From: an uncultured Alphaproteobacteria bacterium | GTDB lineage: Bacteria; Pseudomonadota; Alphaproteobacteria; HIMB59 | NCBI GenBank assembly: GCA_902601865.1 | Contig: CACKOX010000011.1 | Span: 1-39,489 of the forward strand | Reading direction: 5' to 3' | Length of the DNA stretch: 39,489 nucleotides | In this document: piece after piece, positions 1 through 8,405 of the stretch | How the letters are laid out: the number at the start of each line of letters is the position of its first letter | Numbering within the stretch: the stretch's first letter is position 1 | Program-made: the position numbers and the translations under genes | The notes under the pieces: model-generated | Databases searched by the model: none | The model's input: the letters and a program-made list of their open reading frames with translations, nothing else | What the model was told of the DNA's origin: nothing

Positions 1-1017
1 TATATTTTGGTTGATAGCGAAGATAGAGAAAACGAAGGTGATTTAATTATACCTGCCTCTCTTTGCAAGCCAGAGCATATTAATTTTATGGCAACTTATG
101 GAAGAGGTTTAATTTGTCTATCTATATCAGAGACCAGAGCTGAAGAATTAAAACTACCTTTAATGAATCCAGATAATTGGAAAAAGAAGACCACAGCATT
201 CACCATTTCAATCGAGTCTAGCACCAACATTACAACAGGTATTTCTGCATTTGATAGAGCAGAAACAGTCAGTGCAGCAATAAATCCAAATTTTAAACAT
301 GGAGATATCGTTAGTCCCGGACACGTATTTCCTTTAATTGCTTGGGACGGAGGTGTGCTAACAAGGGCAGGTCACACGGAGGCTGCAGTAGACATATCTA
401 GACTAGCTGGATTAAATGACTCTGCTGTAATTTGTGAAATCATGAACGATGATGGTAGTATGGCAAGAGTTCCAGACCTAATACCTTATGCAAAAAAACA
501 CTCTATAAACATAGGCACTATCCAAGACTTGATCGCGTATAGAATTAAAAACGACTTACTCATAAAAAAAATTCCTGAAAAGCAACACCAAATTAAAAAT
601 ATCTACTCAGATGTTTTTGAATTCAATGTATTTGAAAATACCATTGATGGATTACACCACGCAACTTTACACATAGGAGATTTATCCAACCAAGACAGCG
701 TAATGACAAGAGTTCATCCTGTTCAAGGCTTTGATGATATAATTATGAATTTTAATAACCCAAAAACAAAAGACTTACATGCCTCAATTGAAAAAATAAA
801 ATCTCATGGATCTGGAATAATAGTACTCATTAATAATCCAATACTGGGAGATCTTGGAAAATTATCAAATGATGAAAAAGTAAAATACTATGGTTTAGGA
901 GCTCAAATTCTTAAAAATTTCTCAATTAATAATATTTCTGTTTTGTCTAACTCACTTGGAGAAGATTTAGATTTAGGAATTTATGGATTAAAAGTAAATA
1001 AGATAGAGAGTCTTTAA
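1..1017 (+). CDS. ribBA: RibBA-type protein: 3,4-dihydroxy-2-butanone-4-phosphate synthase with degenerate GTP cyclohydrolase II-like domain (5' truncated)
   Basis: The reading frame is open from base 1, so the N-terminus lies outside the window; the first residues run YILVDSEDRENEGDL, matching the acidic metal/substrate loop of DHBP synthase. A second hallmark, GHTEAAVD, follows near residue 125. This half makes the four-carbon unit of riboflavin from ribulose 5-phosphate in the cytoplasm. The last ~140 residues align by position with GTP cyclohydrolase II (a VMTRVHP segment is visible), but the zinc-binding cysteine motif and the catalytic region around it are absent, so that half is probably not a cyclohydrolase. 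This is the RibBX-like situation; a separate RibA would be needed elsewhere. ribH starts 2 bases after the stop codon, indicating one operon. A TTG at base 7 is not a credible start. Confidence 0.93.
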   Translation, partial: YILVDSEDRENEGDLIIPASLCKPEHINFMATYGRGLICLSISETRAEELKLPLMNPDNWKKKTTAFTISIESSTNITTGISAFDRAETVSAAINPNFKHGDIVSPGHVFPLIAWDGGVLTRAGHTEAAVDISRLAGLNDSAVICEIMNDDGSMARVPDLIPYAKKHSINIGTIQDLIAYRIKNDLLIKKIPEKQHQIKNIYSDVFEFNVFENTIDGLHHATLHIGDLSNQDSVMTRVHPVQGFDDIIMNFNNPKTKDLHASIEKIKSHGSGIIVLINNPILGDLGKLSNDEKVKYYGLGAQILKNFSINNISVLSNSLGEDLDLGIYGLKVNKIESL

Positions 1018-1019
1018 CC

Positions 1020-1448
1020 ATGAATAAATCAAAATTAAATATAAAAATCATTGTTGCCGATTATTATAAAGAAATAACAAATCCATTAACAAAGTCTTGT
1101 ATTAAATTCCTAGAAAAAAATAATCTTAAATACGAAATTTTAATTGTTCCTGGTGTTTATGAAATACCTCAAATGATAAAATGGAAAATAAAACCAAATA
1201 ACTATAATTTATTTATTGCTCTTGGATGTGTTATTAAGGGCCAAACTTATCATTTTGAAGTTATATCTGACTCTGTTGGAAAGACCCTTTTAGATATTGT
1301 AAATCAAAATAAAACTACTCTTATATCTAATGGAATAATCAATGCATACAACAAGCCCCAAGCTTTAAAAAGATCAAGAAATGATAACAAAAATAAAGGG
1401 CATGAAGCAGCAAGTGCAATGGTTAAAATGATTAAATGCTTAATTTAA
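1020..1448 (+). CDS. ribH: 6,7-dimethyl-8-ribityllumazine synthase
   Basis: The 142-residue protein has the lumazine synthase core: a VPGVYEIPQ segment and GCVIKGQTYHFEVISDSV, which carries the catalytic histidine region, then NKGHEAASAMVKM near the C-terminus. It condenses 5-amino-6-ribitylaminouracil with the DHBP made by the upstream gene product. It is slightly shorter than most bacterial homologues (about 150-160 residues), mainly at the N-terminus, as expected in a streamlined genome. It lies 2 bases downstream of ribBA and its last 13 bases overlap the start of nusB, so the three genes are probably cotranscribed and translationally coupled. Confidence 0.93.
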   Translation: MNKSKLNIKIIVADYYKEITNPLTKSCIKFLEKNNLKYEILIVPGVYEIPQMIKWKIKPNNYNLFIALGCVIKGQTYHFEVISDSVGKTLLDIVNQNKTTLISNGIINAYNKPQALKRSRNDNKNKGHEAASAMVKMIKCLI

Positions 1449-1822
1449 ATAAAAACACTAGACTATTTTTTTTTCAATTTATATTTCAAAGAAATTATTC
1501 CACTGACTTTGAGTTAGATGAATTCATCAAACAAAATATTAAAAAAAGACCCTTTAACAAAAAAAAATTATTCTCTTTAAATGATAGCTTTAACTCTAAT
1601 CTTGAGAAAATTAAGGGTTTGATAGATTCTAAAATTTTAGAAAAAACTAACAAAATAACTGTTTTTCTACTTTATGCTTTTTGTTCTGAATATCTCTTAG
1701 ATAAGGAGAAAAAAAAGATATTAATGAGTGAATATATCAAGCTTTCTAAGGATTTTCTTACGCAAGAAGAGGTAAAATACTTCAATTATTTGTTAGATGA
1801 TGCCTCTAAAAAAGCACCTTGA
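1436..1822 (+). CDS. nusB: Transcription antitermination factor NusB (divergent)
   Basis: NusB binds boxA RNA with S10/NusE in rRNA antitermination. The 128-residue protein is divergent, but the C-terminal part fits the NusB pattern: a hydrophobic helix (VFLLYAFCSEYL) followed by an EYIKLSKDFLTQEEVKYFNYLLDDAS segment, which corresponds to the NEAIELAKSF..KFVNGVLDKA region of known NusB (shown here with a gap). The N-terminus has the expected basic start followed by FFFQFIFQRN, where NusB normally has a Q.LYQ-type helix. Its position directly after ribH, with a 13-base overlap, is the standard alphaproteobacterial arrangement and supports the call. The thiL gene that often follows is absent. 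Confidence 0.78.
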   Translation: MLNLNKNTRLFFFQFIFQRNYSTDFELDEFIKQNIKKRPFNKKKLFSLNDSFNSNLEKIKGLIDSKILEKTNKITVFLLYAFCSEYLLDKEKKKILMSEYIKLSKDFLTQEEVKYFNYLLDDASKKAP

Positions 1823-1853
1823 AAATAAAATAGAAATAGATTAACAACTTACC

Positions 1854-3977
1854 ATGTCTCAAATTCAGTACTTACAAATAGTAATACTTGCTGCAATAGC
1901 GGCAATTGCTTTCGGAATATTCACAACTAACAAAATTCTAAGTTTACCCAAGGGCACAAAAAAAATGACAACAATTTCTAGTGCCATTCAAGAAGGAGCT
2001 AAAGCTTATCTTAACCGTCAATATACAACTATAGCAATTGTAGGTATTGTTATATTTTTTGCATTTTTTTTAATACCATTTAAACATATTTATGATGTAC
2101 CTGTTGGTTTTCTGATTGGTGCAGTTTTGTCAGGCCTTGCTGGTTATATTGGTATGAATGTCTCTGTGAGAGCAAATGTAATAACAGCTCAAGCAGCAAG
2201 CTCCTCTTTAAAAAAAGGTCTTTATGTAGCTTTCAATGCAGGAGCAGTAACAGGATTGTTAGTAGTCGGACTGGCTTTAGCAGGTATAGCAGGATATTTT
2301 ATGGTTCTATATTATGGATTTGAAAGAACAGGAAGAGAACTTATAGAACCGTTAGTTGCTCTTGGTTTTGGATCCTCATTAATTTCTATATTTGCAAGAT
2401 TGGGTGGTGGAATTTTTACAAAAGGCGCAGACGTTGGAGCTGATCTGGTTGGAAAAGTAGAAAAAAATATTCCAGAGGATGACCCAAGAAATCCAGCCGT
2501 GATAGCAGATAACGTTGGAGATAACGTTGGAGATTGTGCAGGTATGGCAGCAGACTTATTCGAAACTTATGTTGTTTCAATTGTCGCAACAATGGTTCTA
2601 GCTATCATTTTTCAAGGAACAGTTAGTGAACTAACTATTTATCCGTTATTAATTGCAGGCTCCAGTATTTTAGCATCTATTATTGGCTCACAGTTTGTAT
2701 CAATATCCACTCCTAAATCTTCAATTATGGGAGCATTGTACAAAGGTTTTTTCATGACATTATTTATTTCTGTAATTTTATTTGCACTTATCACTCAATA
2801 TTCAATTGGCTTTGATCAATTTTTCCAATTAGGAAATAAATGGTACAATGGAATGGATTTATTTCTTTGTGCTGTTTACGGACTAGTAATAACCTTGGCA
2901 CTTGTTTTTATCACAGAATACTACACTAGTACTGAATATAGACCTGTAAAAAGTGTTGCTGAAGCATCTCAAACTGGTCATGCAACTAATATTATTCAAG
3001 GACTAGCTATGGGGATGGAGTCTACAGCAATACCTGTTCTAATTATCTGTGCTGGAATAGGCTTAACTTTTTCAACCGCTGGACTTTTTGGTATAGCAAT
3101 CGCAGTTACTTCAATGTTGGCTCTTGCCGGAATGGTAGTTGCTCTAGACGCATATGGGCCTGTTACAGATAATGCAGGAGGTATTGCTGAAATGTCAGGT
3201 TTGAATAAGAGAGTTAGAGAAAGAACAGATGCTCTAGATGCTGTTGGAAATACCACAAAAGCTGTAACCAAAGGATACGCTATTGGGTCTGCTGGGTTGG
3301 GTGCATTAGTTTTATTTGCTGCATATACAGAAGACTTAAAATTCTTTAATCAAGAAACAGGGAACGATGCTTTCGATGTATCTTTTGATCTTTCAGAACC
3401 TTATGTGATAATTGGATTGTTATTAGGTGGACTACTTCCTTTTTTATTTAGTGCTTTAAGCATGACTGCAGTAGGAAGAGCAGCTGGTTCAGTTGTTTTA
3501 GAGGTTAGACAGCAGTTTAAAGAAAAAAAGGGCATAATGTCTGGTAAAGAAAAACCTGACTATGGCAGGTGTGTTGATATACTTACAAAAGCTGCCATTA
3601 AAGAGATGATCATTCCATCTTTATTACCCGTACTTTCGCCAGTTATTATTTTCTTTGGTGTTTACTCCCTTACAGGAAGCGTTAATACTGCCTTTCAAGC
3701 ACTTGGAGCTCTTTTAATTGGAGTTATTATCACTGGTTTCTTCGTAGCTATATCGATGACAGCAGGTGGAGGTGCATGGGATAATGCAAAAAAATATATC
3801 GAAGATGGTAATTTAGGTGGAAAAGGTAGCGAAACTCATAAGGCTTCTGTCACGGGAGATACTGTTGGCGATCCTTATAAAGATACCGCAGGCCCAGCTG
3901 TTAATCCAATGATTAAAATAACAAATATTGTATCAATACTATTGCTATCAATAGTTGTTCACTTAAACATTATTTAA
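1854..3977 (+). CDS. hppA: Membrane-bound proton-translocating pyrophosphatase, K+-independent type
   Basis: The 707-residue protein is full length and consists of about 16 hydrophobic helices. It couples hydrolysis of pyrophosphate to proton export across the inner membrane. The substrate/Mg loops are visible: [11 protein letters not shown] and [19 protein letters not shown] near residues 195-225, [16 protein letters not shown] near 430, and [16 protein letters not shown] near 665. Lys469 in [10 protein letters not shown] occupies the position that is lysine in K+-independent enzymes and alanine in K+-dependent ones. The ATG at 1854 follows a 31-base gap after nusB. The gene end overlaps the convergent bamE by a shared TTAA, leaving no room for a terminator. 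Confidence 0.97.
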   Translation: MSQIQYLQIVILAAIAAIAFGIFTTNKILSLPKGTKKMTTISSAIQEGAKAYLNRQYTTIAIVGIVIFFAFFLIPFKHIYDVPVGFLIGAVLSGLAGYIGMNVSVRANVITAQAASSSLKKGLYVAFNAGAVTGLLVVGLALAGIAGYFMVLYYGFERTGRELIEPLVALGFGSSLISIFARLGGGIFTKGADVGADLVGKVEKNIPEDDPRNPAVIADNVGDNVGDCAGMAADLFETYVVSIVATMVLAIIFQGTVSELTIYPLLIAGSSILASIIGSQFVSISTPKSSIMGALYKGFFMTLFISVILFALITQYSIGFDQFFQLGNKWYNGMDLFLCAVYGLVITLALVFITEYYTSTEYRPVKSVAEASQTGHATNIIQGLAMGMESTAIPVLIICAGIGLTFSTAGLFGIAIAVTSMLALAGMVVALDAYGPVTDNAGGIAEMSGLNKRVRERTDALDAVGNTTKAVTKGYAIGSAGLGALVLFAAYTEDLKFFNQETGNDAFDVSFDLSEPYVIIGLLLGGLLPFLFSALSMTAVGRAAGSVVLEVRQQFKEKKGIMSGKEKPDYGRCVDILTKAAIKEMIIPSLLPVLSPVIIFFGVYSLTGSVNTAFQALGALLIGVIITGFFVAISMTAGGGAWDNAKKYIEDGNLGGKGSETHKASVTGDTVGDPYKDTAGPAVNPMIKITNIVSILLLSIVVHLNII

Positions 3978-4306
3978 TTTAAGTCAATTTCTTCAACAGA
4001 CCTTAAAATATTATTTTCAAATTTTAGTTTTAAGGTCTTGTTATAGACAGTTTGCTTGAAAGCAGCCATTCCCTTTTTTTTATCAGTTCTATAAATCCAC
4101 AAATTTTCAAGGTTTTCTTTTACTAAAGGTGGACCAATAATAGTTATTATATCTTCTTTTGAGTAATCGATTTTTTGATAATTTTCTTTGATTTCATTAA
4201 AACTATTTTCTGAAATACCAGAAAAATAGACATCTTTTGAGCAAGAAAATAAAATTATCGAGCATAGAAGGGCTAAAAGAATGTTATGAATTTTTAAAAT
4301 ATTCAC
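3974..4306 (-). CDS. bamE: Outer-membrane assembly lipoprotein BamE/SmpA-like
   Basis: A small lipoprotein of the SmpA/OmlA/BamE family, expected to be anchored in the outer membrane as an accessory of the Bam complex. A hydrophobic stretch ends in the lipobox-like LFSCSKD. The mature part contains [13 protein letters not shown], the typical BamE pattern of a helix followed by a GxP turn, and then LWIYRTDKK. The open frame extends to an ATG at 4357, but that codon would overlap the divergent plsX start. I prefer the GTG at 4306, which gives a normal-length signal peptide and leaves about 49 bases for two promoters. It converges with hppA with a 4-base overlap. The position between hppA and plsX is conserved in alphaproteobacteria. 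Confidence 0.8.
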   Translation of the reverse strand: MNILKIHNILLALLCSIILFSCSKDVYFSGISENSFNEIKENYQKIDYSKEDIITIIGPPLVKENLENLWIYRTDKKKGMAAFKQTVYNKTLKLKFENNILRSVEEIDLN

Positions 4307-4355
4307 AATAAAAACAAATAAGGTATAAGTTTCTTTAAAGCAATAATAAACATAC

Positions 4356-5360
4356 ATGAATAAGCATACAATAAACCTTGATCTTCACGGTGGTGACTTT
4401 GCACCACACTCAGTTCTAGAAGGGGCAAACATAGCTAAAACCAATAATCCATATATTAACTTTAATTTACATTCAGAAAAATCTGTTTATGAAAAATTTA
4501 AACCAATATTTTCAGACTTATTCGATAACTCTCAATGGACCCAATCTCAAAACTTTATTTCCCCAGATATGAAACCTAGTGATGCGTTAAAAAAAGATAA
4601 TCGAAAAAGTTCAATGTCTAATTCTATTTTGAATTTAAAAGAGAATAAAAATCAAATAAGTATTTCTGCAGGGAATACAGGCGCCATGATGGCCTACTCA
4701 ACTGTTTATCTAAGAACAATTGAAAATATCACAAGACCAGCAATTGCCTCCCTTTTTCCATCAGAAAAACATCCAGTATGTTTTTTAGATTTAGGGGCAA
4801 ATGCTGAATGCAGTTCAGAAAATTTATTAGATTTTGCCGTTATGGGAAGTACTTACTATAAAGTTCTTTATCCACAAATTGATACCAAAGTAGCACTTTT
4901 AAATATTGGATCAGAGGAACTCAAAGGAAATAATTTAATTCAAGAGACACATGAATTAATGAAAAGTGATAAAAGAATAAATTACAAGGGCTTTGTAGAG
5001 GCGGATGAAATAACTTCCACAAACAATCATGTAATTGTCACAGATGGTTTTTCCGGTAATATTGCACTCAAAACAGCTGAAGGTGTATCTAAATTCATAA
5101 CTGACTCTTTAAAAAAAAGTTTGACATCCTCATCATATTCAAAATTCTTATCTTATTTGCTTAAAAAAAATTTTAATAATTTTAAAAATTCAATCGATCC
5201 TAGAAACTATAACGGAGGAATGTTTATTGGAGTAAATGGCATAGTTATAAAAAGTCACGGTAATGCAGACTCACATGCATTTGCAAATGCAATAGAATTT
5301 GGTGTCAAATGCATTGATGCAAATTTACTTAATGAGATTAAGAAAAATGTCTCAAGATAA
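4356..5360 (+). CDS. plsX: Phosphate acyltransferase PlsX
   Basis: PlsX converts acyl-ACP to acyl-phosphate for glycerophospholipid synthesis at the inner face of the membrane. The 334-residue length is typical. The N-terminal LDLHGGDFAPHSVLEGA corresponds to the family's D.MGGD.AP signature. SAGNTGAMMA, LDLGANAECSSENLLDFAVMG and VTDGFSGNIALKTAEGV are further diagnostic segments. The last 14 bases overlap ihfA. In most alphaproteobacteria fabH separates plsX from ihfA; here it is missing. Confidence 0.95.
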   Translation: MNKHTINLDLHGGDFAPHSVLEGANIAKTNNPYINFNLHSEKSVYEKFKPIFSDLFDNSQWTQSQNFISPDMKPSDALKKDNRKSSMSNSILNLKENKNQISISAGNTGAMMAYSTVYLRTIENITRPAIASLFPSEKHPVCFLDLGANAECSSENLLDFAVMGSTYYKVLYPQIDTKVALLNIGSEELKGNNLIQETHELMKSDKRINYKGFVEADEITSTNNHVIVTDGFSGNIALKTAEGVSKFITDSLKKSLTSSSYSKFLSYLLKKNFNNFKNSIDPRNYNGGMFIGVNGIVIKSHGNADSHAFANAIEFGVKCIDANLLNEIKKNVSR

Positions 5361-5622
5361 ATTAACTAGAGAAACAATAGCTAAACAAATATCAATTGAA
5401 TTTGGAATTGCTTATTCTACAGTTTATAAAAAAATTGGTAAAATTTTAGAAATTTGGAGCAACAAAATGATCAACTCAGATCTATCAATAAATTATATTG
5501 GCTCTTTTAAAATTAATAAAAAAAATGAAAGAATTGGAAGAAATCCTAAAACAAAAGAAGAGCATTTAATAAAGTCAAGAAAAGTTATTAGCTTCAAAAA
5601 ATCCAATAAACTAGTCTTATGA
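5347..5622 (+). CDS. ihfA: Integration host factor alpha subunit / HU-family DNA-bending protein
   Basis: The protein is about 91 residues long from the ATG at 5347 (MSQDKLTRETIAKQ), the usual length for IHF/HU subunits; an upstream ATG at 5299 lies deep inside plsX and is unlikely. The beta-arm signature GRNPKTKEEHLIKSRKVISF is clear and matches the GRNPKTGE..I..RRVV.F consensus, including the conserved tip proline. It bends DNA and has nucleoid and regulatory roles. Assignment as the IHF-alpha branch rests mainly on the conserved neighbourhood plsX-ihfA-merR. The overlaps are 14 bases with plsX and 4 bases (ATGA) with the next gene. Confidence 0.85.
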   Translation: MSQDKLTRETIAKQISIEFGIAYSTVYKKIGKILEIWSNKMINSDLSINYIGSFKINKKNERIGRNPKTKEEHLIKSRKVISFKKSNKLVL

Positions 5623-5921
5623 ACAAAAATTTTTATAATATAGATGATGTATCCCAGATAGTGGGGGAGCAAAAACACACTATAAGATTTTGGGAAAGTA
5701 GAATTTCAAAACTGAAAGTTATTAGAACTCAATCAGGCCACAGATTGTATGATTATGAAAACTTACTTCTTCTAAAAAAAATCAAAAATTTACTTTATGT
5801 TCAAAAATTAACTTTAGACGGTGTAAATGATTATTTATCAAAATCCAAAAATAAATCACTAGATGATAATATCCTCTCAGATTTAAAAGATTTATTGGGA
5901 CTTCTAAAAAAATCAAGATAA
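5619..5921 (+). CDS. MerR-family transcriptional regulator
   Basis: A 100-residue protein consisting of little more than the MerR DNA-binding domain. YNIDDVSQIVGEQKHTIRFWE is the first helix-turn-helix (shown as one run of 21 positions, 6-26, with key residues I8, V11, I14, H19, R22, W24); SGHRLYDYENLLLLKKIKNLL is the wing and second helix pair. No effector domain follows, only a short coiled tail. A small MerR gene directly after ihfA is a conserved alphaproteobacterial arrangement, but its target is not known to me. Its ATG overlaps the ihfA stop (ATGA). A decayed tRNA-like sequence follows immediately. Confidence 0.85.
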   Translation: MNKNFYNIDDVSQIVGEQKHTIRFWESRISKLKVIRTQSGHRLYDYENLLLLKKIKNLLYVQKLTLDGVNDYLSKSKNKSLDDNILSDLKDLLGLLKKSR

Positions 5922-5924
5922 TAC

Positions 5925-5994
5925 AAGATTAGCTACGTTTGAAAAGCATTTATCTTGTTGGCTTGAGGTTACTGGTTCAAATCCTGTGATCTAA
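5925..5994 (+). pseudogene. Possible decayed tRNA(Pro) relic
   Basis: A complete B-box/T-loop sequence, GGTTCAAATCC, is present at 5974-5984. It is preceded by GAGGTTACT, resembling the variable loop and T stem of tRNA(Pro), and by TTAGCTA about 45 bases upstream, resembling the A-box start. The fold fails: the T stem has a central T-T mismatch, the candidate acceptor arms (TTAGCTA against GATCTAA) pair at only five of seven positions, and no clean anticodon arm with a TGG loop forms. tRNA(Pro) is, as I recall, commonly found just downstream of ihfA-merR in alphaproteobacteria, so a relic there is plausible. It could also be chance similarity. Confidence 0.35.
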
Positions 5995-6038
5995 ACACAT
6001 TAAAATTTGGATAATAATGATCAAAACGCCATAATAAA

Positions 6039-6068
6039 TTGATTTATATCAAAAATTTTATCTATAAT
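6039..6068 (+). promoter_or_regulatory. Predicted sigma-70 promoter of rplM-rpsI
   Basis: TTGATT (6039-6044) and a perfect TATAAT (6063-6068) are separated by 18 bases, about 40 bases upstream of the GTG start of rplM. This is the only good promoter-like pair in the 186-base gap between the MerR gene and rplM. Confidence 0.6.
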
Positions 6069-6107
6069 CCTTGATTTTTTAATGATTTTACTTATATTCC
6101 CCCTATC

Positions 6108-6575
6108 GTGAAAACTACTACTTTAAAAAAATCTGAGTTTCAGAAAGAATGGCATCTTTTAGATGCTACTAATATTTCAGTTGGCAGACTTGCTTCTAGA
6201 GTTAGCTTAATACTCAAAGGTAAAAATAAACCTCAATACTCTCCTAATTTACCAGTTGGAGATGGAGTGATTATTATTAATACTGACAAAGTAAGATTTT
6301 CAGGTAATAAAACTACTGATAAAAAATATTATAAACATACAGGTCATCCTGGTGGTATAAAAGAAATTACCCCAGAGAAGCTATATGAAAAAAATAAATC
6401 TGATGATATTATAAAAAAAGCGATAAAAGGAATGCTTCCTAATTCTCCTTTATTTAGGGATCTTATGAAAAATAATTTAAAAATATACAAGGATGATAAT
6501 CATCCTCATGAATCTCAAAATCCAAAATTATTAGATTTTAAGTCAATGAACAGAAAGAATGAAGTTAATGTCTAA
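6108..6575 (+). CDS. rplM: 50S ribosomal protein L13
   Basis: Full-length L13 (155 residues). [16 protein letters not shown] at the N-terminus and [18 protein letters not shown] and [15 protein letters not shown] in the body are L13 hallmarks. It starts with GTG at 6108 and no clear Shine-Dalgarno sequence is visible upstream (the bases are C/T-rich), so initiation may be by a leader-short or weak-SD mode. The stop codon overlaps the rpsI start (ATGTCTAA), giving the usual rplM-rpsI pair with translational coupling. Confidence 0.97.
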   Translation: MKTTTLKKSEFQKEWHLLDATNISVGRLASRVSLILKGKNKPQYSPNLPVGDGVIIINTDKVRFSGNKTTDKKYYKHTGHPGGIKEITPEKLYEKNKSDDIIKKAIKGMLPNSPLFRDLMKNNLKIYKDDNHPHESQNPKLLDFKSMNRKNEVNV

Positions 6576-6957
6576 TCAAGTATACAGTACAGGCAGACGT
6601 AAAGAATCTATAGCAAGGGTATGGATATCTAACGGAACAGGAAATATTATAATTAACAAAAAAAAAATTGATGATTATTTCCCAGATAAAGCTTTAAGAA
6701 TGATAATCAACCAACCCTTGGAAGTAGCGAAAAAATTAGACTCTGTAGATTTAAGAATAACGGTACTTGGAGGAGGTCTATCTGGTCAAGCTGGCGCAAT
6801 CAAACACGGTATAAGCAGATCTTTAACAAAAATTGACCCTAATACTAAAGATATATTAAAAAAAAATGGTTTCTTAACCAGAGACTCGAGAACAGTAGAA
6901 CGTAAAAAGTATGGTAGGCAAAAAGCTAGGCGAAGTTTTCAGTTCTCTAAAAGATAA
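6568..6957 (+). CDS. rpsI: 30S ribosomal protein S9
   Basis: S9 with the N-terminal [14 protein letters not shown] and the C-terminal [20 protein letters not shown] ending in SKR, the conserved basic tail that reaches the P-site tRNA. I place the start at the ATG at 6568 (MSNQVYSTG), which overlaps the rplM stop by 8 bases; the in-frame ATG at 6559 would add three residues not usual for S9. The 3' end overlaps the next small gene by 47 bases. Confidence 0.97.
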   Translation: MSNQVYSTGRRKESIARVWISNGTGNIIINKKKIDDYFPDKALRMIINQPLEVAKKLDSVDLRITVLGGGLSGQAGAIKHGISRSLTKIDPNTKDILKKNGFLTRDSRTVERKKYGRQKARRSFQFSKR

Positions 6958-7126
6958 TCTTTTATTTATTTTTTCTGTCATTTCATTTTCAATCATAACA
7001 ATTTCATGTGAAAAATCATTTAAAGATTTTGATAAAAATTTAATGGAAAAGAAAAAAGAATTAGTGGAATTTAATGAAAAGAGTAATATTAGAAAAGAAC
7101 AAATTTCAAAAACACAAAATGAATAA
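6911..7126 (+). CDS. Small predicted membrane protein or lipoprotein of unknown function
   Basis: I do not recognise this 71-residue protein. It has one hydrophobic segment (about residues 17-32, [16 protein letters not shown]) directly followed by a cysteine (C33), which resembles a lipobox (TISC) although the -3 residue is not ideal. The rest is a charged, Lys/Glu-rich helix-like tail (about residues 40-71). It starts inside the rpsI 3' end in another frame and ends with ATGAATAA shared with the hom start. That tight 8-base overlap is the style used elsewhere in this window between real genes and supports the gene being translated. No other start codon precedes C33. Confidence 0.5.
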   Translation: MVGKKLGEVFSSLKDNLLFIFSVISFSIITISCEKSFKDFDKNLMEKKKELVEFNEKSNIRKEQISKTQNE

Positions 7127-8405
7127 AATTAAAATAGCTATTTTAGGATTAGGGGTTGTGGGCTCTCATGTAGTCAAGCTATTAGAAAAAAACTCATATA
7201 TTTTAGATAATACGAAATGTGAAATAGTTTCTATTGGTGCTAAAAATAAAAAAAAGAAAAGAATTTTCAATATTAGCAAATATAAGTGGGTTAGCGATTT
7301 TAAAAGCTTAAAACAAATTAAACCTGACTTAATTATTGAAACTATTGGAGGTACTGGGAAATATATAAATGATCTCTATAAATTTTGTTTAAAAAATAAA
7401 ATATCTCTCATCACTGCAAATAAAGCACAACTAGCAGAAAAGTCAGATTTATTTTTTGAGGGATTTGATAAGAAAAATTTATTTTTAGGATTTGAAGCTG
7501 CAGTATTAGGCGCTGTACCAGTAGTACAAACAATAGAACGAAGTATTCACCCATCAAAAATTAACGGCATTTATGGAATTTTTAACGGTACAACCAATTA
7601 TATAATTTCAAAGATGTACGAAAATAAGATTAGCTTTAAAGAAACTTTAGAACAGGCAATTAATAACGGATTTGCAGAACAGGACTCAAGTGCAGACTTG
7701 TCTGGTAGAGACGCTATGCATAAGCTTGTATTACTTTCAAATATATCTTTTGGAAAAAAATTTAAATTTTCTGACATGCACTACGATGGAATAGAAAATA
7801 TTAAACTTATTGATTTAGAACAGGGTCTTAACCTTGGTTATAAATTAAAACTTGTTTCTATAACAGAGAGGAATAAAGATAAATTTTTCTCATCTGTAGC
7901 ACCTTGTTTCGTACCAGATTCTAGCTTAATAGCAAAAACTAATTTTGAAGAGAATGTAATTACCTTTGAAGGAGAAAACTTTTTAAAGACTAGCCTAGTT
8001 GGAAAAGGTGCAGGTGGATATCCTACAGCTACTTCTATTATTTCTGATATTAAAAGATTTATTAATCATTCTCCAGACAAAGGTGTATTTATAAAAAAAT
8101 ATTCACAAATGTTGAAAGCTAAGTTTGTTAGTCAATCTCAAAGAATTAGACCATACTATCTAAGAATGTCTGTACTTAATAAAGTAGGTGTTCTTAAATC
8201 GATAGCACAATTATTTTCACAAAAATCAATTTCTATAAAATCTATAATTCAATTAAATACTTCAAATGAGAAAGTCGTACCTATTATTATAATATCTGAT
8301 CCAGTTGGTTTAAAAAATATCACGCAAGTAGTCGATAATTTAAAGAAAACTAATTTTCTTAAAAACGAAATTTCTGTAATCAGAATAGAGGAAAATATTG
8401 GATAG
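7119..8405 (+). CDS. hom: Homoserine dehydrogenase
   Basis: Reduces aspartate semialdehyde to homoserine in the threonine/methionine branch. From the ATG at 7119 the protein has 428 residues. The NAD(P) fold is GLGVVGSHVVKLL at the N-terminus; FNGTTNYIISKMYE and FAEQDSSADLSGRDAMHKL mark the catalytic domain, and GKGAGGYPTATSIISDI closes the active site. A C-terminal ACT domain (about residues 345-425, RMSVLNKVGVLKSIAQLFSQ) suggests feedback control by threonine. An in-frame ATG at 7074 would extend it into the upstream gene and is unlikely. Its stop overlaps the glpX TTG start (TTGGATAG). Confidence 0.95.
   Translation: MNKIKIAILGLGVVGSHVVKLLEKNSYILDNTKCEIVSIGAKNKKKKRIFNISKYKWVSDFKSLKQIKPDLIIETIGGTGKYINDLYKFCLKNKISLITANKAQLAEKSDLFFEGFDKKNLFLGFEAAVLGAVPVVQTIERSIHPSKINGIYGIFNGTTNYIISKMYENKISFKETLEQAINNGFAEQDSSADLSGRDAMHKLVLLSNISFGKKFKFSDMHYDGIENIKLIDLEQGLNLGYKLKLVSITERNKDKFFSSVAPCFVPDSSLIAKTNFEENVITFEGENFLKTSLVGKGAGGYPTATSIISDIKRFINHSPDKGVFIKKYSQMLKAKFVSQSQRIRPYYLRMSVLNKVGVLKSIAQLFSQKSISIKSIIQLNTSNEKVVPIIIISDPVGLKNITQVVDNLKKTNFLKNEISVIRIEENIG

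Noticed and set aside
2996-3271. Open frame opposite to hppA
   Set aside because: Antisense shadow of a strongly conserved coding region, with no start signal or recognisable protein features.
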